Shown: one piece after another, positions 33,263-44,392 of the stretch | Layout: every line of letters begins with the position of its first letter | Position numbering within the stretch: position 1 is the first letter of the stretch | Source: Euglena gracilis | Lineage: Eukaryota > Euglenida > Euglenophyceae > Euglenales | Direction of reading: 5' to 3' | Length of the DNA: 64,000 nucleotides | NCBI GenBank assembly: GCA_039621445.1 | Contig: CP154955.1 | Span: 54,565,341-54,629,340 of the forward strand | Program-made: the position numbers and the translations under genes | The notes under the pieces: generated by a model | The model's database searches: none | What the model saw: only the letters and a program-made list of their open reading frames with translations | Told to the model about the DNA's origin: nothing

Positions 33263-33740
33263 AAGCCCCGGGATGGTTAAGACTCCCTCGGCCAGGGCCC
33301 TGGGACCATCCCACTCTGGTCAGTTAGGCAGCTCAGTTCAGAGGAAACCGTGCTTTTCACCCACAAAAGGGTACGTTTCATTCCTGTCCGGGAGAAATAA
33401 AATGCCCCCCCCCTCCTCGTAGCATTTTGAAGCTCATTTCTTTGCTGGTTGCAAAAGTTCGTGAGGCGTTCATTTCGCATAAAACTGGCTGAAAATAAAG
33501 GCAGAAATTTTCGCCCAATTGCCCAAATCCTGATCCTTCCTCCTGTTCCGAACCATAACCCTGTCATTGTAACCTTGTCTATCATTATCTGTATTGTAAG
33601 GTTGCCCTGTTCGGAAACACAACCCTATTGTTCTGAAAAAAAATAGCCAAACCCGACCTGATACCCGGAGGAGGCGTGCCGTACGATACAGTTTGTCTGG
33701 GACATCTCTGGTGGGCCTGTCCTGTCCTGTCCCTGCCCAG

Positions 33741-33851
33741 ACGTGCGTGGCGGCTGCCGCCGAGACCTCGCCGCCCCTCCCGCCCGGCGCCGAATTTGAG
33801 TGTCTGCGGCAGGCGGAGGCCCGCATCCGGGCGCTGGATGTGTCCCGCCGG
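33741..33851 (+). CDS. 37-codon exon reading AEFECLRQAEARIRALDVS
   Basis: Exact exon: acceptor CTGCCCAG, donor GTGTGC at 33,852, both in phase 0. The peptide begins TCVAAAAETSPPLPPG and ends with an amphipathic helix rich in Ala, Arg and Glu. Third positions are almost all G or C. Family unknown. Confidence 0.6.
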
Positions 33852-33925
33852 GTGTGCCTGGGCTGTACATTTCCAGAACCACCCACCACAGATATGTTCA
33901 TTTATATGCACACACAGGCGGGTGA

Positions 33926-33930
<5 letters not shown>

Positions 33931-33980
<50 letters not shown>
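33931..33980. repeat. CA microsatellite
   Basis: About 25 CA units within the intron after the 33,741 exon. Confidence 0.95.
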
Positions 33981-33983
<3 letters not shown>

Positions 33984-34057
33984 TCTAAAAAGTCGTGTGG
34001 CAATCATAAATCTTATTTAAGTTTTTCCAGACCCCTGGGGGCATGTAACAGCAGGCC

Positions 34058-34322
34058 CAGGCTTCTTTTTAAGTCAGCAGACCCCCCCCCCCGGGGGGAG
34101 GGGGGGTGGGTCCGGGCCGGACCCCCCCTGGGGGGGGTCCCGCGCCGGAGGTGCTGGGTATACCTTTTTCGCGCGAAGCGCCGAAAATTTTTGAAAATTG
34201 CCTTTAACGGGCCCAATTTTGGGGGGGTCCCCGCCCCCCCCCCCCCCCCCCCCGGGGCCCGCCCCACCCCGGGTGGGGGGGGGGGGGCCCCCCCCCCCCG
34301 GGGGGTCTTATAAAGAAGCCTG
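34058..34322. mobile_element. hAT-like hairpin element, perfect 8 bp duplication
   Basis: Begins CAGGCTTCTTTTTAAGTC and ends GTCTTATAAAGAAGCCTG, flanked by AGCAGGCC on both sides (34,050-34,057 and 34,323-34,330). Contains a GCGCGAAGCGCCG hairpin near 34,170 and three poly-C/poly-G palindromes. Very close in sequence to the copy at 39,929-40,179. Confidence 0.85.
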
Positions 34323-34749
34323 AGCAGGCCTCAGTTTCGTCCAGCTCGAAGTGAGCAAGCCCAGCCCCTTTTTTTCAGGGTCCTGCCAAAAAAAAGCATG
34401 CCTCCGCAAAGCACCAGAAAATCGGGGGGAATTTTTTTCAGGGTTTTCAGCAGGTTTAATTTGTTGTCCCGTTCGTTTTTGTTTTTTTTTGAAATAGGTT
34501 TTTTTTTTGAAGGCCATTTTTTTTGGCAATTGTTCACTTTCTGTCCAGCCGGCGGAGCTCAGCTACAGCCGAGTCCGCCCCCCCCCCCCTGGAGGGGAAG
34601 CGAAGTTTTAGCCCCAGCCCAGTGACACCCTTCTAAAGGAATGTACGATGAGTGTGTTGCGGCAAGTCTCACCGTTGGCGTGGGAAGGTGAGCCGCGTGA
34701 CGGACATTACCAGCGATCAGCCCCCCCCCCCCAACAATTGCCCCCCCAG

Positions 34750-34868
34750 GTGTACCCCGTCTCCCTCTCCCTGCCGGCGGCGTGGCTAGCAAGTGGCGGC
34801 GATCTGGCGTCGTGGCGCCCGCCAAATGCGTCGGTCGATCCCCAAGCCCTCGGCGTCAATGGAGAGGC
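34750..34868 (+). CDS. Exon reading VYPVSLSLPAAWLASGGD
   Basis: Acceptor is a poly-C run ending CCCAG (34,749). The frame VYPVSLSLPAAWLASGGDLA then SWRPPNASVDPQALGVNGE is in phase 0 with the exon at 33,741. Codon bias is GC-ending at first and weaker towards the end, so the true donor may be earlier. Family unknown. Confidence 0.5.
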
Positions 34869-35372
34869 CGGGGGGGGGGGGGTATGGTGGATTCTCTCCA
34901 TAGTTTGGTCGCAGTGGCTATGTATGGCTGCACATGTACATTCATTTGTACATTCATGTGCTCTGCATTCCTGTGTGGATGAAAATGTCTTCGTGTTTGC
35001 AATATTTGCATGCACATACAAATACACATACGATCATTCAATGTGCTTCACCCCTCCTTCAAAGGACGGGTGCACTTACAACAGATCAACACCTCCTGGG
35101 GGGTGCACTTTTTTTTGGACCCAACCTGCTTGCCTTTGGTTTTTTTTCTCAAGTGAATATCAAATATTGGGCCTGCATTTGCATCGTCCCCGCATTTCTA
35201 TAAGGGGTTATGCATCCACATATGTGTACACATATATGCACAACACACATACTCATATATGCACTGACACAAATATAGTTTCAAATATGTTCAAATAGCA
35301 TTTCATGCACAGGCATGTCATGAGCATGCATACAAATGTGTGTAAACCTCCCTCCCACCTTAACCTCCCCAT

Positions 35373-35650
35373 CAGGGATTTTTTTAAGTTTGGACCCCCG
35401 GGGGGGAGGGGGGGGTAGGGAGGGCGGGTCCCGCCGAACCCCCCCCCCCGGGGGGGGGGTCCCCCCGGAGGGGGGTGGGATATACTTTTCGGCGCCGCAG
35501 GCGCCCAAAAATTCTATTTTAGCACTTTTCGCGATTTTTCGGCCTTTTTTTGTGGGTCCCCCGGGGCCCCCCCCCCGGGGGGGCCCCCCCGGGGGGGGGG
35601 GGGGGGGGGGGGGGCGCCCCTCCCCCCCCCCGGTCTTAAAAAAACCCCTG
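35373..35650. mobile_element. hAT-like hairpin element, perfect 8 bp duplication
   Basis: Begins CAGGGATTTTTTTAAG and ends CTTAAAAAAACCCCTG, flanked by CTCCCCAT (35,365-35,372 and 35,651-35,658). Internal hairpin CGGCGCCGCAGGCGCC near 35,500. Confidence 0.85.
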
Positions 35651-35805
35651 CTCCCCATCTTATAACCACCCCCCATCTTATAGCCCCCCCCTCCTGGGAC
35701 TAACCACCAAACCGAGACCTATAACCCCCCCCTCAATATAGGGCAAACAAAGGCAAAACAAAGGGGCACCTATAACCATGCATCTCTCTAAGGTTTTGCG
35801 AACCC

Positions 35806-36229
35806 CCCCCCCGGGGGGGGGCGGCTGCAGCCAGCCCCGATTTGGGCCCAGCCCAGCCGCAGCAGCACCCCCCCCCCGGGGAGGGGGTGCTGCTAGCCCA
35901 GCCAGCCAGCCCATTTTGGGGGTTCCAGCCCAAAATTTTTCGGCGCAAAGCGCCGAAATTTTTTGAAAAACTGTGTTCAAAAGTGGCCAAAAATGGGGTT
36001 TGGGGGGCGTTTGGGGCATTTTTGGGGGGTTTCAGATGCATCATTTTTTCAAAACTGTGTTCTGCAGGTCATTTTTTGGCATTTTTCCGATTTCAGTCCA
36101 GCTCGCCCCGGTTCGGGTCCAGCCGGAGTCCAGCCCCCCGGGGGGGGGGGGGGCGGGCTAGCCAGCCCAAATTTCTGGCCAGCCCAAATTTCTAGCCCTA
36201 GCCCAGCAACCCCCCCGGGGTCCTTAAAG
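35806..36229. mobile_element. Relative of the 17,668 hairpin element
   Basis: Contains CTGCAGCCAGCCCCGATTTG, a CAGCACCCCCCCCC/GGGGGTGCTG palindrome, the hairpin CGGCGCAAAGCGCCG near 35,940, and ends GGGGTCCTTAAAG. Left and right ends pair as CATCTCTCTAAGG and CCTTAAAGAGATG. No clean target duplication is seen. Confidence 0.5.
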
Positions 36230-38271
36230 AGATGTATGCCTATAACCCACCCCCTACTTATAACCCTCGTCATCGAACCGGATCTTATAACCCCCGGGGG
36301 GTTATAGGTGGGAGTGGGTATAGGTGGGGGATTAGGTATGCTATGTAGAAATGTGCAAATGGGCCTCACAGATACACACACAAGTTTCTGAACATGTACG
36401 TGTAGATTGAACTGGCGCAAGCCTCGTCATTCTACCGCTGAAGTCGATGCTGGCTTGGGTTCGCTGGCGCTGTTGCACTCCTACGCCACAGGTGCGGTGA
36501 AATCCCCCCGGGAGAGTTTGACCACCTCGGGGCACATCCCACATCCAAAACACGATCCCAGGTTTCAAACAAAAAAGTCATCCCATCTCCTTCCCAACCA
36601 GCAAAAGACTATGGCGGTAATAAGTTACTGAGCCCTTTCAGCAACACAGGAATGGTGAAGCCTCTGGTTTTTGTGGAATGGCAGATGACAGGGGATAAAA
36701 GCATGGCAAGAACAAACAAAAACGTTTCCAGCGCGAAACACCGACTGGATTTGTTTTCAGTTCAGTCAGCAAAGAATCCAAAAGTGTCAGTCCCCTCCGA
36801 AACTGAGACCCCTCCGCCAAGCAATCAACCGGAAAGCAAGTCTCGGTCTTTATTCTTTTTGGGTTTAAGGTTGGCTGGGGGGCACTCCTTCTGGTCGAGC
36901 CGCCCATTTTAGCCACAGAACAGCATAATTTTTCCGTGGTGAACATTGGTAAGAAAAACCGCCTTTTGTGGACATCTGTAAAAAGCGTACGCCATGCAAG
37001 GGATATCAGATTCCTTCAAATCAAATTCATTGCATTTCTGGGTTGTAAACCCCCCCCCCCGAAAAGAAGTCCCCCGAGGTTTCAATTCGGATCGTTGGTC
37101 GATCCGAATTGAAACCTCGGGGGACTTCTTTTCGGGAAAACCAAGGGGGGGGGATTTCTATTCGGGGCACTTTTTTCTCCTTCACTTTGTACACTGTGAG
37201 GGGCCGGGGGCTTCTATTCAGACCAATGGTTGAAAAATGATGGGCTCCTATTCGGGGGAACACTATTCGGGTGGACGGCTTTGGGGGTTTAGCAGGTGTG
37301 GATGAACTTGCTTTTCCTCATTCGTCTGGGATGGGACAGGACGAGAAAGGAAGGAAGTTATTGGCGAAGGCATCAACGTTGCAGAATTCAATTTTATTTG
37401 AAGTTTCGCTCCTTGGAGGGGGCAGTTTTGTTTTGGTTGCCGAACCACGATTTTGCTTAAGCTTTTCTTAAGCTGGAGGGGACCCTGCCCCCCGGAGGTG
37501 GGGGTCCAGCCAGCCAGCACCTTTTTCCCAGCCAGTCGGGCAGCGGACCCCCCCCCGGGTCCGCTGAAAAATAAAGCTGGGCCCGAAAAAATTATCTTTG
37601 CTTCAAACTGCTGCATTTGTTTGCGTATCGATGACACCAATGAAGCTCACATTTTACATGGTTCTTCGAGGGGCCTTGGGCGACCCCCCCCCCAAAGGGG
37701 CCTTGAGATTCCGTCCAATAAATAATGTTTTAAATAATATGTACATAAATATTATGAAAATATATTCATATAATTTATGGTAGGAATCCAGTCCACCCTG
37801 ATAGGGGGGGGGGTCATTGGTCATTGGCCAGGGGGAGCAACAAAAGAGGACTGGTGTAAGGGGTCCCTGGCCACTCACCACGCAGCAAACTGGGCCAGAA
37901 GCGAAGTTAGCGCCGGCCATAAACAGACAAGAAGCCTTAGTGCAACTAAGGGGGGTCATTGGTCACCTACCTGCCATGTAATTATGTGTATTATTTTTCC
38001 ATACGCTAATGAATTAAAATCAAGATAACAAAATCTGCCCCACTGACCCAGCAGGGCAAGGGTTCCGCTGCCGTGGCGTGCTCCATGTGGATGGGCGGTG
38101 CGCAAATCCCGCCCCCGGCCCTCAGGGACGCTCCCACGGTGGCCGGCCTCCCTGCCCGCCCTCCCTCCCCTCGCCCAAAGCCGGCAGCCTCCTTTTTGAC
38201 CTGGCGCCACCCCTCGGTACCTTGGAGCGATGTGCTTGGCCATGGTTGTTTGAAAGTGCAATTTCATTCTA
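36230..38271. other. Spacer with small elements and R110
   Basis: Holds the CTTATAACCC/GGTTATAGG element near 36,230-36,330, a long palindrome at 37,061-37,135 (CCGAGGTTTCAATTCGGATC and its complement), and R110 at 37,827-37,952. Open frames at 36,407-36,560 and 38,045-38,230 are possible exons without support from motif or boundary. Confidence 0.4.
37827..37952 (+). repeat. Dispersed repeat R110
   Basis: Nearly full copy from GGCCAGGGGGAGCAACAA through CTGGTGTAAGGGGTCCCTGG to GCCTTAGTGCAACTAAGG. The uninterrupted CTGGTGTAAGGGGTCC here shows the state before insertion of the element at 44,473. Confidence 0.8.
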
Positions 38272-38699
38272 AACCCCCCCCAAAATATGACCCCCCCAAA
38301 AGTAAGACCCCCCAAAAGTAAGGCCGATCAAGAAAAAATTCAAAAATAAGACCCCCCCCAAAAAATAAGACCCCCTTGACGGAACGAAGCGCCGGGGACG
38401 GTGAAAATCTTCCCTGAAAAATTACCAAAAACCCCAATTTTATACACAAAAATGATGAAATTTCAAAATTTTTCAGATTTTTGAAGTGCAAAAAAAACAT
38501 GGCAAATGCCAAATTACACCAATTTACACATGGCGCGAAGCGCCGAAGGAAAAATTTTAGTGCTCTTGGGAACCTGAAAATTGGTGCTTTTTTGGGCCCG
38601 GCTCGGTCAAGAAAAAATCCAAAAATAAGACCCCCCCCCCTGGAGGCTTCCAGCAACGGACCCAAAAATAAGACCCGGGTCTTATTTTGGGGGGGGGGG
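38272..38699. mobile_element. TA-target element, AAAATAAGACCC family
   Basis: Flanked by TA at 38,270 and 38,700. Begins AACCCCCCCCAAAATATGAC and ends CTTATTTTGG then poly-G. Two GC hairpin sites (near 38,388 and 38,533, the second GGCGCGAAGCGCC). No coding capacity. Confidence 0.7.
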
Positions 38700-39151
38700 T
38701 ACCGAGAATCTCCTGCGTGTTCCATTTACAGTCTGGTTCGGGCACTTGCAGTGAAGTTCGGCCTGGTCAGAAATGCCGGGGAAAAAAATTGAAGGGGAAA
38801 TGATTTGAAATCTTCAATTCCGGAAATATTAATCTGAAATGTTGAAATGGATTTCAACATTTCAGGTGAAATGGTGCTAATTTTTTTAATTTGTAATGAA
38901 GTTCTGCATAAAGGCAACTCAAGCTTTCAAAAAAATGATCAAATTGTCCTTCTCATTTTGTTTCATCACAAAATAAACCCCGAAAATACCATATTTCATG
39001 ACCCCCTTCTTTTTGACCATGAATTTTGAAAGTGGTTCCCAAAAAGGGCGTTGAAAAGGCACCGGAGAGAATGACAAGAAAAAAAATTGATTTTATTTCC
39101 TTTCATTTTTGTCATAATTAAACCTTGAATAAAAAAATATTGGGCAAATTA

Positions 39152-39256
39152 AACCCCCCCCTGAATAGAAGCCCCCGGGGGCTACTATTCGGAACGTTGG
39201 TCGAAAACCAAGGGGGGGGGGGCTTCTATTCGGGGGGGGGACTATTCAGGGGGGGT
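39152..39256. mobile_element. Short TA-target poly-C element
   Basis: About 105 bp, ends AACCCCCCCCTGAATAG and CTATTCAGGGGGGGTT, flanked by TA. Internal motifs ACTATTCGGAACG match the 37,048-37,260 region, so it is a minimal member of that family. Confidence 0.65.
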
Positions 39257-39928
39257 TATGTGTGTGTGATCAAAACTCCGAAAGTGTGTAAGCAATGGCA
39301 GCACACCGCAGTGCACTGGCAGTGGAGCACTGCACTGGAACCAGAAATGCCGCGTGTCGGGGCGGAGAACAAGGAAGGCAGAAGCAGTGGCAGTGGAGTG
39401 CAAGCGCAGCACAGTGCAATGAGGAGCAGGCTTGCGGCCTCCGTGGCGTGAAGTGAGGCAAATGCAACATGACAAGACGCCCCCCCCCCAAAAAAACGGA
39501 CTGCCTGGGCCACTGCCGTCCAGTGAGGCAAGCCCCATGTCCCACAAACGCTGTTCCCACGTGGCCCTCTGGGAGGACACTGCCTTTTGTTTTTTTTGTT
39601 TTAGAGAGTGGGGGTTGTGCCCTTTTTCGGGCATTTTTCCGCCATCTTTTTCTGGGGTCTGCATCGGTTTTAGAGGGTTTTTGAGAATCACACCATTTTG
39701 TGATCGACGTCCTGGGTGGGGTCCAGGAATTTGTACCCCCCCCGTCCCCGCCGATGCTATGGACAGGCGGCGGGTAGGGCATTTTCGACCCCCTGGGGGG
39801 TTGGGTTTAGGGGTGCTATAGCACATCCCCCAGCGCCGAAGGTGCCGGGGGCCCGAAAATGGCCATTTTTCAAGAAAAAATTCACCGGGGTCGGCGTCCA
39901 AACCCGACCCCCCCCCCTGGGTGCCTGC

Positions 39929-40179
39929 CAGGCTTCTTTTTAAGTCACCTGACCCCCCCCCCCCCCCGGGGGGGGGGGTGGGTGGGTCCGGGCGCCGGAG
40001 GCGCTGGGTGTACCTTTTCGGCGCGAAGCGCCGAAAATTTTTGAAAATTGCCTTTAACGGGCCCGATTTTGTGGGGGGGGCCCCCGCCCCCCCCCCCCCC
40101 GGGGGGGGGGTCCCGCGCCACCCTGGGTGGGTGGGGGGGACCCCCCCTCCCCCCCCCCGGGGTCTTAAAAAGAAGCCTG
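39929..40179. mobile_element. hAT-like hairpin element nested in another element
   Basis: Begins CAGGCTTCTTTTTAAGTC and ends CTTAAAAAGAAGCCTG, flanked by GTGCCTGC (39,921-39,928 and 40,180-40,187). The duplicated target is the GTGCCTGCC terminus of a different hairpin element (39,780-40,200), so this is a nested insertion. Contains GGCGCGAAGCGCCG near 40,019. Confidence 0.85.
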
Positions 40180-40319
40180 GTGCCTGCTATGGGCAGGCAT
40201 TTAGCACAAGGCACCCCTCCTCCCCGAGGTGGGTTGGTGGGTGGCTGGTGGGGTCACCAGAACTGTGGGACCAGAACTGTGGGGTAATTCGGTAAGCGCC
40301 CTGCCCACCCCCCCCCCAG

Positions 40320-40466
40320 CCTGCCGGGCGTTGCCGTCGCGCTCTTCCACCACCCGAAGGAGTGCTTCGCGGCGTTCCGCCGGCTAGCCAACGCCTCCGC
40401 ACTGCGGCCCGGGCAGGCCCTGCTGCACGCCACCCGCAGGTTCGCGCAGCGACACTTGACCCCCAG
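40320..40466 (+). CDS. Exon with FHHPKEC motif
   Basis: Acceptor is poly-C ending CCCAG (40,319). The frame LPGVAVALFHHPKECFAAF then RRLANASALRPGQALLHATR is fully GC-ending. It ends at GTTCGC (40,440) or at GTGGCG (40,467). It is the counterpart of the exon at 21,021 (LFHYPKEC). L-A-N-A-S-A-L-R-P-G also resembles ALNASRPG at 43,909. Family unknown. Confidence 0.65.
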
Positions 40467-41025
40467 GTGGCGGCGCCCAGTCCAATGTCTGTGTGCGTGT
40501 GCTGTGATGTGGTGATCGTTGTGATTCTTCTGTTGTGTTGTGCCGTGTCTGTCTGCCTGTGAGTGTATGTGTGTTGTGTTGTGTTGTGTTGTGTTGTGTG
40601 GTGGTGTGGTGGTGTGTTGCATTGTGTTGTATTGTGTTCCAACAGCCATCATAGTCTAAATGGGTCTGGGTGGAAAATTTTTGCATGGCGATGTTTGTGT
40701 TTGCAATTTCGCTTAGTTTCTTTTTTGTTGAACATTGTGAATCATTGCAGAAAAGATGCAGAGTGTGTTGAACTGTTCCATTTACTGAATAGAATTTCCA
40801 TCTCCGAAGCTGGAGCAGGATAATAAATATTGTGCCCCCCCCGCTCCTCCCAGCGGGGAGTTGGAAACTTCACGAGTTTCCGGACTGGCATTTCCTTCAT
40901 TTTCATATTTCACAATTGGGGGGGGGGGCTTGTTACCACCCTTCTCCCATACAGCAGTCTGTCTGTGGCGGTGGAACCGACGGGGATGGGGTCTCACGCC
41001 GCTGCCTGTCCCTCCGTGCGTTGCG
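40467..41025. other. Intron with TGTTG repeats
   Basis: A GTGTT/TGTTG-rich stretch at 40,570-40,640 and a poly-G tract at 40,919. No other exon seen. Confidence 0.4.
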
Positions 41026-41085
41026 ATGGCCCGCTTCATGCTGCGGACGGCTGGGCTCGACCCCTGCGATGACGTCCCGACACGG
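41026..41085 (+). CDS. 20-codon exon starting with Met
   Basis: ATG at 41,026 gives MARFMLRTAGLDPCDDVPTR, ending in phase 0 at a GTGCCC donor. Codons are GC-ending from the ATG on. It could be an internal exon with an unseen acceptor, or a first exon. Confidence 0.4.
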
Positions 41086-41356
41086 GTGCCCGGAACCATT
41101 TTGCCCCCCCCCCTCATTGGCCTTGATGGACGGTTAGACCGCTTCAATGATGTCTGGAAGTTGCCTCAAAGTTTACCTTGGTTTCTGCTCCTTTCTCGCG
41201 CCATGCCTTCGTTTTGTGTGCCGATTTTTTCCGCGCTTCGTCCCACAATTTTTTTTGCTTCTTCTCTTTTCTTTCCTGCGTTTCGCCGGTGTGTCCATTC
41301 TGGTATGCATCTGTCACAGCAAACCCACGAGCTCCATATTGCTCACAGCAACGTCC

Positions 41357-41736
41357 TGGAAATAATAAGAGGGTCAACAGAGTGGACCGCAGCTTGTCCA
41401 AATTAGGCCTGCGGAAATTCTAGCAGACCCCCGGGGGGGGGGGGGCTGCTAGCAGGGCCAGCTGGTGGAATTTTTTTCCCAGTGACCGTCGCGAAGCGCC
41501 AAGTGTTTTTTTGGACCCCTAAAACTGAACAAAAATGGCATTTTTTGGCCATTTTTGGGATTTTTTGGAATAAGATCAGACAAAAATGCGCATTTCCACC
41601 TCGGCGCAGAGCGCCGGAGGAAAAAAATTTTCCGGTCGGGCCCCCCCCCCAGATAGACCTCCCGGGGGGTCTAGCTAGTACATTAAATCCAGTCCAGCAA
41701 AATGGCTAGCCAGTAGACCCCCTCGGGGTCCTTAAG
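41357..41736. mobile_element. Hairpin element ending at a splice acceptor
   Basis: Relative of the 17,668 element: shares CCGCAGCTTGTCCAAATT, the CTAGCAGACCC palindrome, GCGAAGCGCC (near 41,491), CGGCGCAGAGCGCCGG (near 41,613), GGTCTAGCTAGT and the terminal GGGTCCTTAAG. Coding sequence starts directly after CCTTAAG, so the element's end serves as the 3' splice site. Left limit approximate. Confidence 0.6.
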
Positions 41737-41938
41737 CAATGCCATGGTTGTGGGCCTGTCTGGCCCCCGGACCCTGGTCCTCTTCCTCGACGACCTCCTC
41801 CCCACGCAGCCGGACCCCCTGTCGCTGACCACGCTGATCGGGCTACGGGAGCTGCTGGGGCCCAGGTTGCACGTGTGGCGGGAGCCCCGGTACCTGTACC
41901 AGGGACAGCCCGGTGCGCACGAATGCCTGCGGATGTTT
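41737..41938 (+). CDS. Exon with VLFLD...TLIGL...LHVWREP
   Basis: The frame contains VVGLSGPRTLVLFLDDLLP, LSLTTLIGLRELLGPRLHVW and REPRYLYQGQPGAHECLRMF, ending in phase 0 at a GTGCGT donor. It combines in one exon the content of the exons at 24,880 and 25,591, with about half the residues identical in the shared parts. Its end resembles EEAYLRMYARAK at 19,935. An ATG at 41,744 could be a start if this is a first exon. Family unknown. Confidence 0.7.
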
Positions 41939-43908
41939 GTGCGTGGGTCCTTGTCGTTGTGGATGTGTTTGTATGCACGTTGGTGGCACACGTTCATTCA
42001 GGACGCTGCACGAAGGGGACCATTTTTGAGGTCATTGTGGACGCCAAATTTTTGTGTTTTAGTTTGCCCCAGTCCTTGAAACTGATTTGCTCTTTAAAAC
42101 TCATTTGCATTTTTGAGAAAGTTTCAGAAAGTTTGCATCTGCTGGCATTTCGGATTTCGGGCCAATTTGCCCCCTGTGATTCACAATACCATGAATTGTC
42201 TCAAGCAATCGAAAATGCCATTTGTTGTGAATGAACAAACGGAAAGAATTTTGTAGATAAATCAATGCATAAAAATTGGTTCAGAAAGTTGAGGACATTC
42301 ATGTGTGCATTTCTTTTTGTGGTTTGCAGTTGTGCCGGCACTGAATTTTTATTTGGATCATGGACATAATGAGTTATGTGCTGTAAAAGAACGTTGTGAA
42401 CCACAAAATGTACGCTTGGATTTTTGTGTTGCTTTTGACCTTTGACCTTTGTGCAATGCGCTTTGACCTTGGTCAAATGCACCAAGGGCTTGGTGCATTT
42501 GCATTGTGTGTGCGTGTTTTAATGCAAAAGAAAAGGGGATCTAAAAAAAGGGTTTATTCATTCGAATTTTTATTAATTTGCAACTCTCAAAGAATGCCGA
42601 TGGCAGCTAGCCCCAGTGGGGTGGTGTGGCAGCACCCCAACCCCTTTCCAAAAGCAAGTTTACGGGAACCCGTCAGCATATTCAGTCGTTGCATTGGACA
42701 TATGGGTGGGGGCTGGGTCAAAAGGGCCACCACCCCAACTCCGGGGAAGTCCAAGGGGACAGGGGACACGGTCCAGATTCCATTCAATACTGAGAGGGGC
42801 AATGCTGGTGCACAGGAACCCATGGACAAGTTCACGTTGACGTTTTTCCGTAAACTTGTTTCGAAACATTCCCCACACACAACTTTTGTTATCAGGTGCC
42901 CCAGAAGTTTCCAGGAAAGGAGTGTCAGGGTGGATGATTCATTTCGGGACACCTGGAACAAAAACAAGAATGCGCCACCCCCCCCCGTCAATTGGTGCCG
43001 TCCAGAACACGAGGCAATGCACTGGAGTGGATTTGGTCAACCCCCTCCCCAGGGGGGTTGTGCCCAGGCTTGTGCTTAGTCGGATGCCTACCCCACGGGG
43101 GGGGGGGTGCTAGGGGCAGGCACCCCAGAGCACCCGATCCGACCCCCCCCGGGGGGGGGGGTTTGGGGGGTGCCTGCCCATAGCAGACACCCCCTCCGAC
43201 CCCGGCGCCTTTGGCGCCGGGGGCCCGGAAAAGGCCATTTTCAATGAAAAATTTTTGGGTCCTCCCCGGACCCCTATCCCCCCGGGGGGGGGGGGGTGTG
43301 CCTGCTAGGGGCAGGCACCCTGTAGCACCCACCCCCCCTCCCCCCCCCGGTTGGGAAGCACAAGCATGGTTGTGCCTGCCGAGCAGGCACTACCCTCTCT
43401 TACAGGGGGAGGGGGTCGGCTCGGGGGGATCCAATGGCAAAGTTGGTGAATTCTTGGTTGAAAGTGGGAATGAATGACTCCTTTCTGGGGCTGCACGCCC
43501 TCCCCCGCCTTGGGGCACCAATGCATGGTTGAGAAAAGGTAGAATTTTGTACGCACGAGAGGACAAGGAGGAATCTATGGAGCAACACTGAAACTCAAGC
43601 AGTGAGTGTTCCGAACCTTCAGGGCTTTGTCTTAGCCCCCGTTTTCTGCCCACCCGATTCGAATCTGAATGGGTCGAATTGAAAGAATCGATCCCATTAG
43701 GGTCGAATTGAAAGAATCGATCCCATTAGGGTCGATTTTTCAATTTCGTGCAGAAATAATTTGTGGGAAATTTGAGTTTTTGGTTTTTGCGTTTTTTTTT
43801 GCATTTTTTTTGTGTCGTGTTCTTCGAGGGATATCCCCCCCCTTGCGTTCTCCTATGGTCCCTGTGTTGCCTGTGTGGCCATCTCATCCTCGTTGTCCCA
43901 CAGTGCAG
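41939..43908. other. Intron with GTGCCTGCC hairpin elements
   Basis: AT-rich to 42,600. At 43,080-43,330 lie GGGGCAGGCACCC palindromes, poly-C/G blocks and the hairpin CGGCGCCTTTGGCGCCG near 43,203. A 22-base unit GGGTCGAATTGAAAGAATCG is tandemly repeated near 43,673-43,735. Confidence 0.45.
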
Positions 43909-43962
43909 GCCCCTCCTGGCTGCCCCGACCTGCTCCGCCACGCCCTGAACGCCTCCCGCCCA
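43909..43962 (+). CDS. Short exon reading CPDLLRHALNASRP
   Basis: After GTGCAG the GC-ending frame APPGCPDLLRHALNASRP runs to CCCAGGCTGA. It is similar to part of the 40,320 exon. Too short for a firm call. Confidence 0.4.
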
Positions 43963-44392
43963 GGCTGAACCGAAAGGCATCGCGACCCACCCCACCCCGG
44001 CCAGGGCAGTATGGGCGGCCAAACAGCGAGGGTGGTGGGTGGGGGAGGGTCGACACCCCACCCACCACCTCCTCCCGTATTTCCGGGAGTACCAATTTTC
44101 GACCCAAAAAAAAAGGCGCCGGGGAGAATTTGTTAAAAAATCTGTGAAAATATTGTGGTGGGTGGGGTGTCGACCCCCCCCCCACCAGGCCTTCCCATAC
44201 AGCCCTGACCCCACCCAGGGGGGTTGACTATCTGCGGCACTCCAAGACAACCATATTCCCCAGGGGGGCGACGTGACCAAAAGTTCCTGGGCAAACGGCC
44301 AAGGCGGTGCTCTGTCGCTGAAGGCTGAAGGCCTCAAAGCGCCTATTTTGGGGCAAATTTTTGCCCCTGGAATGGCAGGAACAGCCTCCCCT

